Below are positions 35,238 to 45,192 of a DNA stretch of 64,000 nucleotides, piece after piece. The stretch is from Isoetes taiwanensis (Eukaryota; Streptophyta; Lycopodiopsida; Isoetales; Isoetaceae): assembly GCA_021234155.1 (NCBI GenBank), contig JAJEKV010000014.1:9011563-9075562 (forward strand), in the 5' to 3' direction. The position numbers and the translations under genes were made by a program. Numbering within the stretch: the stretch's first letter is position 1; each line of letters begins with the position of its first letter. A model generated the notes under the pieces. That model saw only the letters and a list, made by a program, of their open reading frames with translations, was not told the DNA's origin and made no database searches.

Positions 35238-35866
35238 ATGGAGAATCCATCTTTTTCCCTGAACTTGATTGGTTCTCTAGCCTGTGAGGAAGAAGTGATA
35301 GATGTAGACAAATTCTTGGAAGCAAATGTGAATGATGAGGTTACTCAATTCATGGAGGAAGTGGGAAAAGAGCCATGATTTGCTGAAGAGTTCAGGGTTC
35401 CTGCTCAGGAGACAGAAAAAGAACCTGAGAGTGATCGATTTCTCCCTCTTGATGAGCAAATAATGCATGATGTATATCATGGTGGAAGAGATGGTTCTTC
35501 GAAGGTAACCAATTGGGCTAGGAAGAAATTTGATGCCTGGAGAGAGTTCAGGAAGATGGATACTTCCGTTCCCATTGAAGACATTCCATTCCCTGAGCTG
35601 GGCGAAATGCTTGTGATGTTTATGATTCAAGTAAAGAAAAATAATGGCAAGATGTTTCCTGCTAGCAGGTACTTATTTCTGTTTTTTTTTTTTTTTGCTT
35701 TTGTGTTTTAATTCTAACTGTTTTTCATTGTTTGTGCAGTTTGAATAACCTTTTTAGAACCATTGGTCGTATAATCAGGAAAAAGCAGGATATGGTAAAT
35801 GAACAAACTGGAATTGATCGTCCGCGATTTAATATCTTGCACCATCCATTATTTGGTAGAGCCTCG
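35238..35866 (+). pseudogene. Crypton/QRICH1-like gene, 5' part, cut by gypsy-1
   Basis: Coding starts at ATG 35238 (MENPSFSLNLIGSLACEEEV) after an apparent intron acceptor (TTGTTGTCTGCAG) at 35167. An in-frame TGA lies at 35376-35378. The frame continues with VTNWARKKFDAWREFRKM, PFPELGEMLVMFMIQVKKNN and GKMFPAS. A 71-bp GT-AG intron (35669-35739) follows, then SLNNLFRTIGRIIRKKQDM and RPRFNILHHPLF. This matches the N-terminal part of Crypton-type tyrosine recombinases and their domesticated relatives (pattern: TxxW, FxxW, L...L..F....RK.dG..Y...SL..L...I.R, then .F..L..P.F). The catalytic recombinase part is absent because the gypsy-1 LTR begins at about 35867. The nonsense codon and the insertion make it a pseudogene. 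Homology is by pattern only and needs a profile search. Confidence 0.5.
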
Positions 35867-37435
35867 TGGTGACGTTTCCAAAGACACGAGATACCGCCCC
35901 TGTGACATATACATCGCATCGCCTGGCCACGCCGCGTAGACACGCCACCCCGACCGACGCGGTAACGACGCGTGTAGCCAGGTAGGTAGCCCCTAGGGGG
36001 CAACTTGCTAGGTATGTGCATTTATTATTAATGTGCACATTTACCAATGTGCACATTAATGTGGGCACACCTTTCCATGTGGGCACATTTTGCCACCTAG
36101 CCATTAAAGGCAAGTGGGCCCATTCCCAATTATCCCACATGCTTAAAGGGATAATTGGAAACCCTAGCCCTAAACCCTTGTCTATTTAGGTTAGGAAAAC
36201 CCTAATTTGCTATTTTTCGTCCATAGGGTTTTAGAGCCTCGCTTTTGGCTACCCCAGAGCCAAAACCGCCCCCTGCACTCCTTTGCTTAATTGCACCATT
36301 AGTTCCCTTTGATTCGAAAGCAGGTTCAAAGAAGATGGTCGAACTTCAGTCGAGGAGCAACACAAGGATCAGTATTTAGTCAATTTAATAGCCTAAACCA
36401 TCTTCCAGCCATAGAATCAGTAGGTTTAGCCTATTAAATTGCCCATAGTAGCCATCTAGGTTCTCAAATCCTGCATTGACACTAACTAAAAGAACCTAAC
36501 TCTATGATATAGATTAGATCTAGTTCTTTAGTTTCTTCCGGCGGATGTATATGGACGATGTATCTCTCGCGGAACTCCTTGTATTGGGAAGGGGGTAGAG
36601 GCCCCAAAGCTTAGTAGTTGATGCTCCTAGAGTAGCCTCTCTAGCACATCGTAGATTCGGCCTGTACAAGAACCACACCGGTTGTGGGTGAAGGGCCGAC
36701 CGGCTAAGAAGGAGGTTCATGTTCTGACTCTTGAACCCTCCGGTGTGTAAGGCCTACCGGGATCAAGTGTGACTAGGCCCAATAGCTTACCACCGCGGCG
36801 GGTAAGGTATGGGCTCGACACCGTGAAGTGGTGTACACTTTCCGCTGGGTTCGGTCGAATACCGGCAAAGGGCCCACTAGTCACCTTGAGTCAAAGATGT
36901 AGATCTCGGAGGGAGTGATCCCTTCCCGCCCCATCGAACCGGGAGGATGAGACCCGTGAATAGCCCCTTTGGCTATGCATCCGGGCTGGCTACGCCATGT
37001 CCCCGACACTTTTCGTGCTACTCGCAAAGTGTGCAATGTGAGGGGCGGATGGAGTGGACAACCCTATGCTATGTTCTTATGCCGCCCAAATCCATTGCCA
37101 TGAATTTCGCCTCGCAATGAACTCGAGACCCAAGCCGTCACCATCCCTTCGAAGTCCCGAAACCCGGTAGGACCCCTATGTATGATGCCGATCATTGTCT
37201 ATGCAGATGTTGATGCACCACCCTTCGGGGTGGATATGTGATTATGTTGTATACTGACATGTATGTTTACGCTTCCGCAGCTAGGTAGGCCCTGAGGGAG
37301 ACGGGGTAAAATGACCCCTTCACTCTTCCCCACCGACCTCACACGGGTGCAATTGAACGGAGGGCCCCCAGACAAGATGGAGCTGGTCCTGTTTGTATAT
37401 GGTGAGGGCATCGTATACGAGTAGGGGACGTCACA
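35867..37435 (+). mobile_element. Gypsy-1 5' LTR
   Basis: The LTR starts TGGTGACGTTTCC, a changed form of TGTGACGTTCC in the second element, and ends GGGGACGTCACA, directly before a primer-binding site. Length is about 1.57 kb. A CCTAATTTGC / CTATTTAGG leader region and AT/GC-mixed body match the second LTR at 42898 over their whole length by eye. The matching 3' LTR is not in the window. Confidence 0.85.
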
Positions 37436-37436
37436 G

Positions 37437-37448
37437 TGGTATCAGAGC
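37437..37448 (+). other. Gypsy-1 primer-binding site
   Basis: TGGTATCAGAGC lies one base after the LTR end and is complementary to the 3' end of plant initiator methionine tRNA. It fixes the transcription direction as plus. Confidence 0.9.
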
Positions 37449-37637
37449 AATGTTCTTGGAGACCAAGAGCAAAGCACTGACCATGCTCCCAGTAGTACTA
37501 ACTTGATAGGATCCTCAAACCTCAAAAATTGGGAAAATTTTTCTCATTTTTGTAGTTTATGCTAAGCTAGCAACAGTTAAGTGAATTGGAACATAATAAG
37601 ACTAAAAAGAATGAGCCAAAACCTTCTCAGGTAAGGT

Positions 37638-37894
37638 GGTCTCACACGTCGTGCCTGGTCAAAGAACTGAACTTTAGTTTTTGAACGAGGCGCTACCTGT
37701 GAGACATTGAGCCAAGAAGACCTTAAAACTTGAAAAATTTCACCAAAGTAATATGGTAAGGCGAGTTCTAAGGAAAAATTAGTTAGAATAGTATGTTTAA
37801 ATCACTTAAATCACTTAAGAATGTAAGATTCACACGCCATACCGGGTCTAAAAACTAAACTCTAGTTTTTGAACGAGGCGCTACCTGCGAGACC
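37638..37894 (+). promoter_or_regulatory. Hairpin pair upstream of the gypsy-1 H3-like gene
   Basis: Two ~67-bp palindromic units occur at 37638-37705 and 37827-37894. Each opens with a form of GTCTCACACG, closes with GTGAGAC or GCGAGACC, and has an inner stem AACTAAA / TTTAGTTTTT followed by GAACGAGGCGCTACC. The pair ends 100 bp before a TATA box. A matching pair sits before the next gene (39546-39849), and both pairs recur in gypsy-2 (44757-45010, 46614-46880). Confidence 0.75.
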
Positions 37895-37994
37895 AATAAT
37901 TAAAAATCTCTGAAATAAGTGTATGTTTTAAGTAAATAGGTGCCTTGGCACGTTAAATAGAGCAATTTAGATTTTGATCTAAAATTTCCCAAGC

Positions 37995-38002
37995 TATAAA
38001 TA
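37995..38002 (+). promoter_or_regulatory. TATA box for the gypsy-1 H3-like gene
   Basis: TATAAATA stands 108 bp before the ATG at 38103. The same arrangement occurs in gypsy-2 (TATAAATA at 45084, ATG at 45196). This suggests a private internal promoter rather than sole use of the LTR. Confidence 0.6.
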
Positions 38003-38102
38003 GATGTAGACCCCACCCATTTGCACGTTCCCGCCCTAGAAATCCGCTCTCCCTCACTTAGGCGATCTTTGGCCGATATCCGATCGACGAACCGGGCCAA
38101 GC

Positions 38103-39402
38103 ATGGCACCAACCAAGCAGATCGCCAGAAGCCTCGCCCGTGCGAAACCACCAGCGCCACGCACGCCAACCTTATTCGCGATGCTTCGCGGAGAGGCTCG
38201 GCGAGGGAGGGCCGCTCGCCTTCGAACGAGGAGGACATCCTGTGAGATCAAGATTTATCCGATCCGATTGATGTTTTCAATCGCCAGTGGATCGTGATGA
38301 GGTCGTATCACCAACTTCCATGGGACGAGGAGACAAGGGAAGTTTACGAGGAGATAGAGCGGAGATTCAAGAGCAGGAGGGAAAGAGGACCACTGATGCA
38401 AAGAAATGAGATCCTTGAAGACTAAGACGAGGGAGCACAACAGAAAGGAGGACAAAGGAGCGCAAGAGCACAATGGGCCAAGGCTCACCCAAGCTTAAGA
38501 AGAAGACCTTGCAAAGATGGATTGCAAAACACAGGAAGAAGAAACAACGGCCACGGAAAGCAAGAAGAGGAAGAGGGAGGAGGAGGCGAAAGCGGCCGAG
38601 GAGAAGAAGAAGGCGAAAGGGAAATTCGTGGTGGGCGAAAGGAAGCTCAAGCAACGGAAGGGCCCGAACCCCAAGATCGTCATCACTGGCCACCTGATCA
38701 ACCACCGAACTCCTCCGACGATTCCTCTGACGAAGACTACATCCCCAACACTGGAGGTGGAAGCTCTTCGAAACTCCCAGCGACGAAAGTGCACCAACAC
38801 CCAACTGGGGAGCAACCCACTGGGCGCAAAGAAGATCATGTGCGTAAGCCCCTCCTTATCCGGTGGGACAGAAGAAGCAAACCACTACGCCCGCCGAGAG
38901 TCCTATGTCACGGACCCTGTCAAGATCTATCAGAGAAAGATGAGGGAGCACGAGGCATACATGAAGGAGTGGGAGGCTTACAACTCCTACTACCAGGAGA
39001 ACAGGGTCAGAACTATAGAGGGCGGACATCCAACGAAGAGCCAGACTCTAAGGCCGCCACCACCGAAGCCCAAGGTCCCCAAGAAGCCAGCCAAGAAGAA
39101 AGCCAGCAGGAAGGAGACCGAGAGAAGAGCACTGAGGGAGATCCGACACTTCCAAACAAGCAGCCTACGGCCTCTTAATTCCCCCCTCGCCCCTTTGCTC
39201 GCCTAGTCGAGAAGTGATGCGTGATTTTAGGACCCACATGAGGGTCACAGATGAGATGTCGCCGGGCATGTGAAGTTTTACCGAGGAGAGGATAGTGCAA
39301 CATTTTGAAGACTCGACAGCTTGCACTATTCACGCGAAGCGAGTAACCCTCATGAGGAAGGACATGCAATTAGCTAGTTTAATTAAGGGAGATCCCAAAT
39401 AA
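38103..39402 (+). pseudogene. Gypsy-1 encoded histone H3-like protein with a large insert
   Basis: The ATG at 38103 starts MAPTKQIARSLARAKPPAP, which follows the H3 tail (MARTKQTARKS...KAP). After frame changes a highly charged middle (KKRKREEEAKAAEEKKKAK; DPVKIYQRKMREHEAYMKEW; PPPPKPKVPKKPAKKK) leads to a C-terminal histone fold. RALREIRHFQTSS at about 39126 matches H3 alpha-N (ALREIRRYQKS). Then come REVMRDFRTHMRVTDEMSP (alpha1/alpha2; H3 REIAQDFKTDLRF), [20 protein letters not shown] (H3 LVGLFEDTNLCAIHAKRVT) and [17 protein letters not shown], with a stop at 39400-39402. About 430 codons span the unit, against 136 in canonical H3, because of the insert between tail and fold. Frameshifts (near 38297-38517, 39180-39212 and 39270) break this copy. 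The second element keeps the same layout, which argues for a real element gene. The role is unknown; chromatin incorporation or targeting are inferences. Confidence 0.8.
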
Positions 39403-39545
39403 ACATTTTGTAAATAATAAAAAATTTTGTAATATAAATCAATTTTGAGTACTTGATGTGTCTAAACTTGTTGAATTAGGACAAATTAGCAAGTAGTAAC
39501 TCTTGCTTTGGTAAAATAGCACAAGTGCAGACCAAAAAGTATGAT

Positions 39546-39849
39546 GTCTCACACGTCGCGCCTGGTAAAGAAACTAAAGTTTAGTTTTTAAACGAGGCGC
39601 TACCTGTGAGACCTTGCCCAAAATTGCCCAAAACAGCTCCAAATTGACCAAGTAAGGGGTCGATTCTGCTTAATTTAATGAGTCCAAGTAAGGGGTCGAT
39701 TCTGCTTAATTTAATGAGTCTGTTATCCTTACACCCTTAGTTTACCCAAATTGGACATGTTTTGATTAAAATGGAACTGATCTCTCACACGTCGCGCCTG
39801 GTCAAGAAACTAAAGTGTAGCTTTTGAACGAGGCGCTACCTGTGAGACC
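39546..39849 (+). promoter_or_regulatory. Hairpin pair upstream of gypsy-1 ORF-X
   Basis: Units at 39546-39613 and 39782-39849 read GTCTCACACGTCGCGCCTGG, AAACTAAAGTTTAGTTTTT (second unit: AAACTAAAGTGTAGCTTTT), GAACGAGGCGCTACCTGTGA and GACC. Stems are GTCTCAC/GTGAGAC, GCGCC/GGCGC and AAACTAAA/TTTAGTTT. Between the two units a 38-bp direct duplication (CCAAGTAAGGGGTCGATTCT and following) occupies 39648-39720. Confidence 0.75.
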
Positions 39850-40041
39850 TCCTACCATTTCTCCCCCATAACTTGTCCAAATGATCTCCAACTTGTTATG
39901 TTAGGATCCTTAGGTAACCCAGTCATGCTCAAACCCTTAAAGTAGTCTTCCAATCCCCATTTAGACCTCAATATAAGTTAGAATTGTCCAACTCCAAGAA
40001 TTTTCCAAGTCACCCAAAAATTAGGGTTTCCCCCCTTTTTC

Positions 40042-40049
40042 TATAAATA
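40042..40049 (+). promoter_or_regulatory. TATA box for gypsy-1 ORF-X
   Basis: TATAAATA lies after a pyrimidine run (TTAGGGTTTCCCCCCTTTTT) and 122 bp before the ORF-X ATG. The same block is present in gypsy-2 at 47059. Confidence 0.6.
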
Positions 40050-40163
40050 GGCCCCTCATTTCTTATATAGCACCTTACGAGTTTGCTCCTGTCCCCTTAG
40101 CCGATTTCTCAGCTCCCTGAGGTGCTCTTGCATCCGTTTGCTAGTCTCTTCTTCGCTAGACTC

Positions 40164-41683
40164 ATGGCAACCTCTGATTTCAGGCGATGGTACAGCGCCA
40201 GCACTCATGCTGTCGAGGCTGACGTCAATGAGATTTTCCAAGTCTTCCGGAAAGAGATAGATGTCCAAGCAACCTTGCACGCAACCCCAGCATATAGCAG
40301 AGTCTTGTCTGAATTCCAAGCTAGGGTAGGGCCATCCTTAGTGCAGCTCCCACCGTGCATAGGCTACTTTGTTCCTAGGCAATCCCTTCAAGCAGCCTTA
40401 GGCAATGTCGCAAATATTGCCAAGTACCTCACAAACAAGGCCCAGCGCATGCCCGAACCAATGGTCCTGACTGTCAACAGGACCAAGTACTTCTCTTTCA
40501 ACGCTGCTTTAGCAATTTTTCTTACCCACCGTGCCGAAAATCCCATGGGAGAAACCTCTATTCCTCCCATGGATGTGGACCCATTAGCCACAACAGCAGC
40601 GGAGCAGCTCCTTTTACAGTATGAACAGGAGCAAGAAGGAAGGAAAGAAGACGAAGAATCAGAAGAAGCAGATGAGGACTACGTCAAGCTCGACCCAGTG
40701 GAAGAGCAGCGGCTAGCAGAACAAGAGTTGCAGGAGTTTGAAAGAAACCGGCAAACTCTCAGGATCGCACCACCCATGGGGCTAAGCATCACAAGCCTCG
40801 CCCCCATCATCGTCGAGGGTGAAGAGTATTTGCTCTAAGTTTACATCCGTAACCTCCCAGAGTGAGTGTGTGGAAAGAGAGTATCGACCGGACGAATCTG
40901 CTGCACCAACTCCCGAGAACGCACTGATGACTTCATCGTCCGAGGAACTTCCCGACTTCCCACTCCAAGTAAGGGAAGCCGACACTTACATCGAGAGTCG
41001 ACCTCCCATCCGCAATTATAGCAATATCGTGCAGATTATGGAGGCGTGGCAACTACCGACGAGGAAGAGTTCCTTGCTCTACAGAACAGATGGGGATCCG
41101 CCACGCCGACTCGAACATCTTAACGGAAGTTCTTCGACAACGCCGGGGAGCTTAAGAGGCGAAGTTCGACCTAAGGAGAGCTTCAAAGAATGAGACTACA
41201 GGGGAGCTCACCACTCTGGAGGTCGATGACTATGCCGCTGGGTAATACGAGCCGGGAGGCCGAGGAGGCGAGGATTGGCCACGCAAAATCCATGTGTCGT
41301 TATGTATTACCTTCCCCCGCCGATGGGCCGGAAGAATAGCGTAATCCACCGCAAATTCACCCCCGTGGGCTTAGGAAGGAGTATCAATGCTAATCGCGGC
41401 TCTCGCTTTGTCGGCATGCTGGGCTAGCTCCCAACACCAAAGTATGCCATCCCCGTGAAGAGAGCGGTAGCACTCGATATTTTTGACTTCGCCATACCTT
41501 ACGTGACGGGCAGGAAGATCGGCGGTGGACCGCAGACCTATACCTCCCGCCAGATAGAAGATTTGGCGAGAGCTTTGCAGGGTGGATCTTCAATCAACGT
41601 CCTTAGGAGGTCACTCAGTAGGAACAGCCCAAGTGAAGAAGTTCCTAGAGGATAATCCATCATACCGGCGATTTCAGGAATAG
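40164..41683 (+). pseudogene. Gypsy-1 ORF-X, conserved extra gene of unknown function
   Basis: I do not recognise this protein. The intact part (40164-40838) starts MATSDFRRWYSASTHAVEAD and contains VNEIFQVFRKEIDVQATL, RVGPSLVQLPPCIGYFVPR, a Q/E-rich acidic segment (about residues 145-195) and a GEEYLL end. Gypsy-2 shows that the frame originally went on (LLPADIRNLPNAGEG), so the stop at 40836 is a lesion. The C-terminus is recognisable at 41455-41683: VKRAVALDIFDFAIPYVTG, ARALQGGSS and, after a shift, GHSVGTAQVKKFLEDNPSYR. The same C-terminus occurs in gypsy-2. It lies between the H3-like gene and gag, with its own TATA box and hairpin pair. The start is chosen because gypsy-2 has the matching MATADFGRWY. 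Intact length would be about 480-500 residues. Confidence 0.7.
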
Positions 41684-41903
41684 TTAGACTCTTGATCCCG
41701 GAAACCTTTTGTATTAACATATTATATAATATGAATATAATTTCTTTTGCACTTTAAATGTTTTGTTGATGTATTTTGCTCCACAACTATACCAACAAAC
41801 ACATATAATGCAAGAGAATAAATAAAGCTAACCATAAGGCCATAACCTACTTGTGTATGCAGCTAGAGGCTTAGGCTCAGGAGAACGACAACGCCGAGAC
41901 CAT

Positions 41904-42600
41904 ATGGAAGAACAGAGTCCGCCCAGGCCACCCCCGGCAAGGAACCTGTTTGAGGAATTTGGACCCATAACCCCAGAAGAGGAAATATCACAGATGAGGA
42001 CGGACCTCGAGCAGATAAAGGCTTTGCTGGCAGCACAAGCAGGAGTGGGTTCGGTGGGCAACGCTCAGTTGCCGCAAGCATCAGCTCGGAAAACAGGAAG
42101 GGACAAGAGGAGAAGCAAGAGAAGGAGGTCCTCCAGCTCGGAATCCTCCGACTCAAGTTCAGACTCGGACTCCGACTCCGAGGAACAGGAAGAGCAGGCC
42201 CAGGACCGAACAAATGGAAGGCAAAGGAACACTGCAGATGCAAGGCAAAGGGACACCATAGATGGACGACAAAGGGACACCAGAGCCTCTGACTACCAGA
42301 AGAAGGTAGATTCTGCACTGGGCAATGTATGGAAGGCCCGGAAACTCGAACAGTTCTCGGGGGAGAACAGGTCAAGATTAGAAGCAGAGGCATGGCTGGA
42401 CGAAATGAGTGAGTACGGCAATGCCTATGGCATGAAGGATAAAGACAAAGGCAGGGAGCCGCACGCATTTGGTGGAAGGGTTATGCCAAGGCCCATGGCT
42501 TAAGCAGAGATGCTTGCAGGTTCAGGAAGTTCGCTAAAGCCTTCAAGCGCCATTATGTCCCGAGAGAGCTTGGCCGAAAACTTCATTTCAGGTGCTAAAT
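41904..42600 (+). pseudogene. Gypsy-1 gag, truncated
   Basis: A splice-acceptor-like TTGTGTATGCAG at 41850-41861 precedes the region, so gag may be made from a spliced RNA. From ATG 41904 the frame reads MEEQSPPRPPPARNLFEEFG, a coiled coil (RTDLEQIKALLAAQAG), a Ser/Asp-Glu run (SSSSESSDSSSDSDSDSEE), then NVWKARKLEQFSGENRSRLE and AEAWLDEMSEYGNAYGMKDK. This is the start of a gypsy capsid domain. A frameshift near 42460 leads to WWKGYAKAHGLSRDACRFRK and FAKAFKRHYVPRELGRK. The sequence breaks off at about 42600, where other repeat sequence begins. Zinc knuckle, protease and polymerase are missing here. Confidence 0.75.
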
Positions 42601-42897
42601 ATAACATCCGAAAAAGGGCACACCGACGTTACCAAAAATCCCCTAAAAAATTCTAAGTAAGTAAATGATCAATGGTTCAAACCACATCACGTATGAAAAA
42701 AATGGTTCAATAATTCAAAGAATGGTCAATAGTCAATTGTTTGCTGCTCACTTTGGTGACTTGGCTGTTGATTTTGCTGACTTTGCACCTGAGGTTGTTG
42801 ACTTGCCTGCTGACCTATTTGCTAAATTGGCTGCTGGCTTGCCTAGTGACTTGTCTGCTGACTTTCCTGCTGACTTACATGTTGACTTATCTCCTAA
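42601..42897 (+). mobile_element. Fragment inserted in gypsy-1 gag, possibly a third LTR
   Basis: The fragment begins TGCTAAATATAACATCCGAA, compatible with a decayed LTR start, and contains an imperfect short repeat around 42765-42890 (units like GCTGACTTGCCTGCTGACCT). It ends where the gypsy-2 LTR starts. Its identity is uncertain. The repeat reads as repeated ADLPADL-type residues in one frame; I do not regard that as a gene. Confidence 0.4.
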
Positions 42898-44555
42898 TGT
42901 GACGTTCCAGCACAGTATACGCCCCAGGACGTATACCGTACTGCCTCGTCACGCGTACACGCCACTCCAGCTGACGTGTACGCTAGCGTGTAGCCAGGTG
43001 AGTAGCCCTAGGGGGCAACTTGCCAGAAATATGTGCAACTATTAATGTGCACATTTTCCAATGTACACATTAATGGGGCACACATTTACAAGTGGACACT
43101 TCATGCCAAGTGGGCCACACCCATAGGTGCAATTAATGTGCACATTTTCCAATGTACACATTAATGTGGGCACACATTTCCATGTGTGCACATTTGGCCA
43201 CCTAGCCCTTAAAGGCAAGTGGGCCCATTTCCAATTATCCCACATGCCAAAAGGGGATAATTGGAAACCCTAGCCAACCCCTTGTCTATATAGGGTAGGA
43301 AACCCTAACTAGCCCAATTTTCGATTTTAGGGCTTTAGAACTCGCTTTTGGTCTGCCTCAACAGCCCAAAACCGCGATCTCATCACCGAGAATTGCATCC
43401 TTAGTTCCTCTAGATTCGAAAGCAGCAGGATGGTCGAGCTCAGTCGAGGAGCCCCTCAAGGATCAGGTATTTGGCCAATTAGATAGTCTAAACCTTATTT
43501 TAGTCCTAGAATCAAGAGGGTTTAGCCTATTAGATTACCCATAGCAGCCCTCTAGATCTCTAGATAGCAGATCCTAACTAAAGAACCTAACTCTATGTTG
43601 TAGATTAGATCTAGTTCTTTAGTTCTCTCGCGGAAGTATATGGATGATGCATCTCTATGAACTCCTTGTATTGGGAAGGGGGTAGAGACCTAAAGCTTTG
43701 TAGTTGATGCTCCTAGAGTAGCCTCTCTAGCACATCAGATTCGCCTCAGGCGCAAGAGCCACACCGATGTGGGTGAAGGGGCCGACCGGCCGAGAAGGAG
43801 GTTCATGTCCCGACTCATGAACAGTTCCTCCGGGTTGTAAGGCCTACCGGGAACCATTGTGGCTAGGTCCAATGGCTTGCCACCGCAAGCGGGCAAGGCA
43901 TGGGCTCGACACTGGGGTGGTGTTCACCTTCCAAAGTGGGTTCGGTCGAACACGGGCAAAGGGCCCTCTAGCCACCTTGAGTCAAAGATGTAGATCTCTC
44001 GAGGGAGTGATCCCTACCTGCCCCAACGGAATCGGGAAGATGAGCCTGTGAGTAGCCCTCTTGGCTATGCATCGGGCTGGGGGGTCCGGTCCCGACACTT
44101 TTCGCACCACTCGCAAAGTGTGCATGGGGAGGGGGGCGGATGGAGTGGACAACCCCTAAGCCATGTTCATATGCCAGCCAAATCCATTGCCATGAATTCT
44201 GCCCCGCAATGAACTCGGGAGACCCAAGCCGCCGGGCCATCCCTTGAGTCCGAGCCTTGGGTAGGATTCCTATGTGATGTGCTCGATCTTTGTCTATGCA
44301 GATATGTGGAGGACCATCCTTCGCGGATGGTCATATGATGTTGATGTATGTGCTAATCGACATGTATGTTTACGCCTTCCGCAGCCTAGGTAGGCCCCGA
44401 GGGAGACGGGTGCAATGACCCTTCCACTCTTCCCATCGAACCCGCCACACGGTTGCAGTCATGTGGAGGGCCCCAGATAGCATGGAGCTGGTATGGGGAT
44501 GAATCCTCGTTTGTATACGGTGAGTGCACCGTGATACACAGTAGGGGACGCCACA
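42898..44555 (+). mobile_element. Gypsy-2 5' LTR
   Basis: The LTR starts TGTGACGTTCCAGCACAG, ends GGGGACGCCACA, and is followed by a damaged primer-binding site (TTGGTATCGAGC at 44558-44569, where gypsy-1 has TGGTATCAGAGC). It is homologous to the gypsy-1 LTR throughout, including GTGTAGCCAGGT, CCTAGGGGGCAACTTGC and the TTTAGTTC / TAGATTAGATCTAG block. It carries a local duplication of ATTAATGTGCACATTTTCCA at 43037 and 43133. Confidence 0.85.
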
Positions 44556-44756
44556 CGTTGGTATCGAGCTATGTTCTTGGAGACCAAGAGCAAAGCAACC
44601 GCCATGTTCCCAAAGAGCACTAACTTGATAGGATCCTCAAACCTCAAAAAATGAGAAATTTTTTCTCATTTTTGTAGTTTATGCTAAGCTAGTAATGTTT
44701 TAAAATGAATAGAAACGTAAAAAGACTAAAATTGATGAGCCAACATCCGTAGGGTA

Positions 44757-45010
44757 GGTCTCACACGTCAGGCCAGACGATTTCTACATTCTAGAAATCG
44801 GGCCGGCTTAACGCATGCGAGACATTCAGCCTTTGACACCAAAAAAGTTGTAAATTACAAGAAAATACCTTGATAATTCTAACTTTAAGCTAAGAATTAG
44901 TAGATTTAGCATGTTACATGTTAATTTAATAGTGGGCCCCACCATGTCTCACACGCCGCCAGATGTGTTTCTAGATTCTAGGAATCGGCTGGGGTTAACG
45001 CGGTGAGACC
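44757..45010 (+). promoter_or_regulatory. Hairpin pair upstream of the gypsy-2 H3-like gene
   Basis: Units at 44757-44823 and 44946-45010 have outer arms GTCTCACACG and GCGAGAC or GGTGAGACC. The inner stem is GATTTCTA / TAGAAATC in the first unit (degenerate in the second). The outer arms match gypsy-1 while the inner stem has a different sequence but still pairs. Confidence 0.7.
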
Positions 45011-45083
45011 TTGCTTAATTAGGTGTTTTAGGTGCTCTAGACAACCCAAAAAGGTAGTTTAAAAGTTGACCTAAAATTGGCCC

Positions 45084-45091
45084 TATAAATA
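45084..45091 (+). promoter_or_regulatory. TATA box for the gypsy-2 H3-like gene
   Basis: TATAAATA lies 112 bp before the H3-like ATG at 45196, in the same position as in gypsy-1. Confidence 0.6.
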
Positions 45092-45192
45092 GAAACCGCA
45101 CCCTCCCATTTTTCCCTGTTCTTCCCTAGAACTTCGCAGGATCGCCAAGGCGATCTTCCGGGCGCTTTAGTCTCGGATCGACAAACCGTAAG

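Noticed and set aside
38367-38839. Long minus-strand frames opposite the gypsy-1 H3-like gene
   Set aside because: Shadows of the lysine/arginine-rich coding strand; they read as L/F/S-rich sequence with no membrane-protein logic.
41863-42468. 201-codon minus-strand frame opposite gag
   Set aside because: Shadow of the gag coding strand with its Ser/Asp/Glu run.
42665-43045. 126-codon frame with repeated ADLPADL-like units
   Set aside because: Derives from a short DNA repeat and runs across the LTR boundary at 42898, so it cannot be an ancestral gene.
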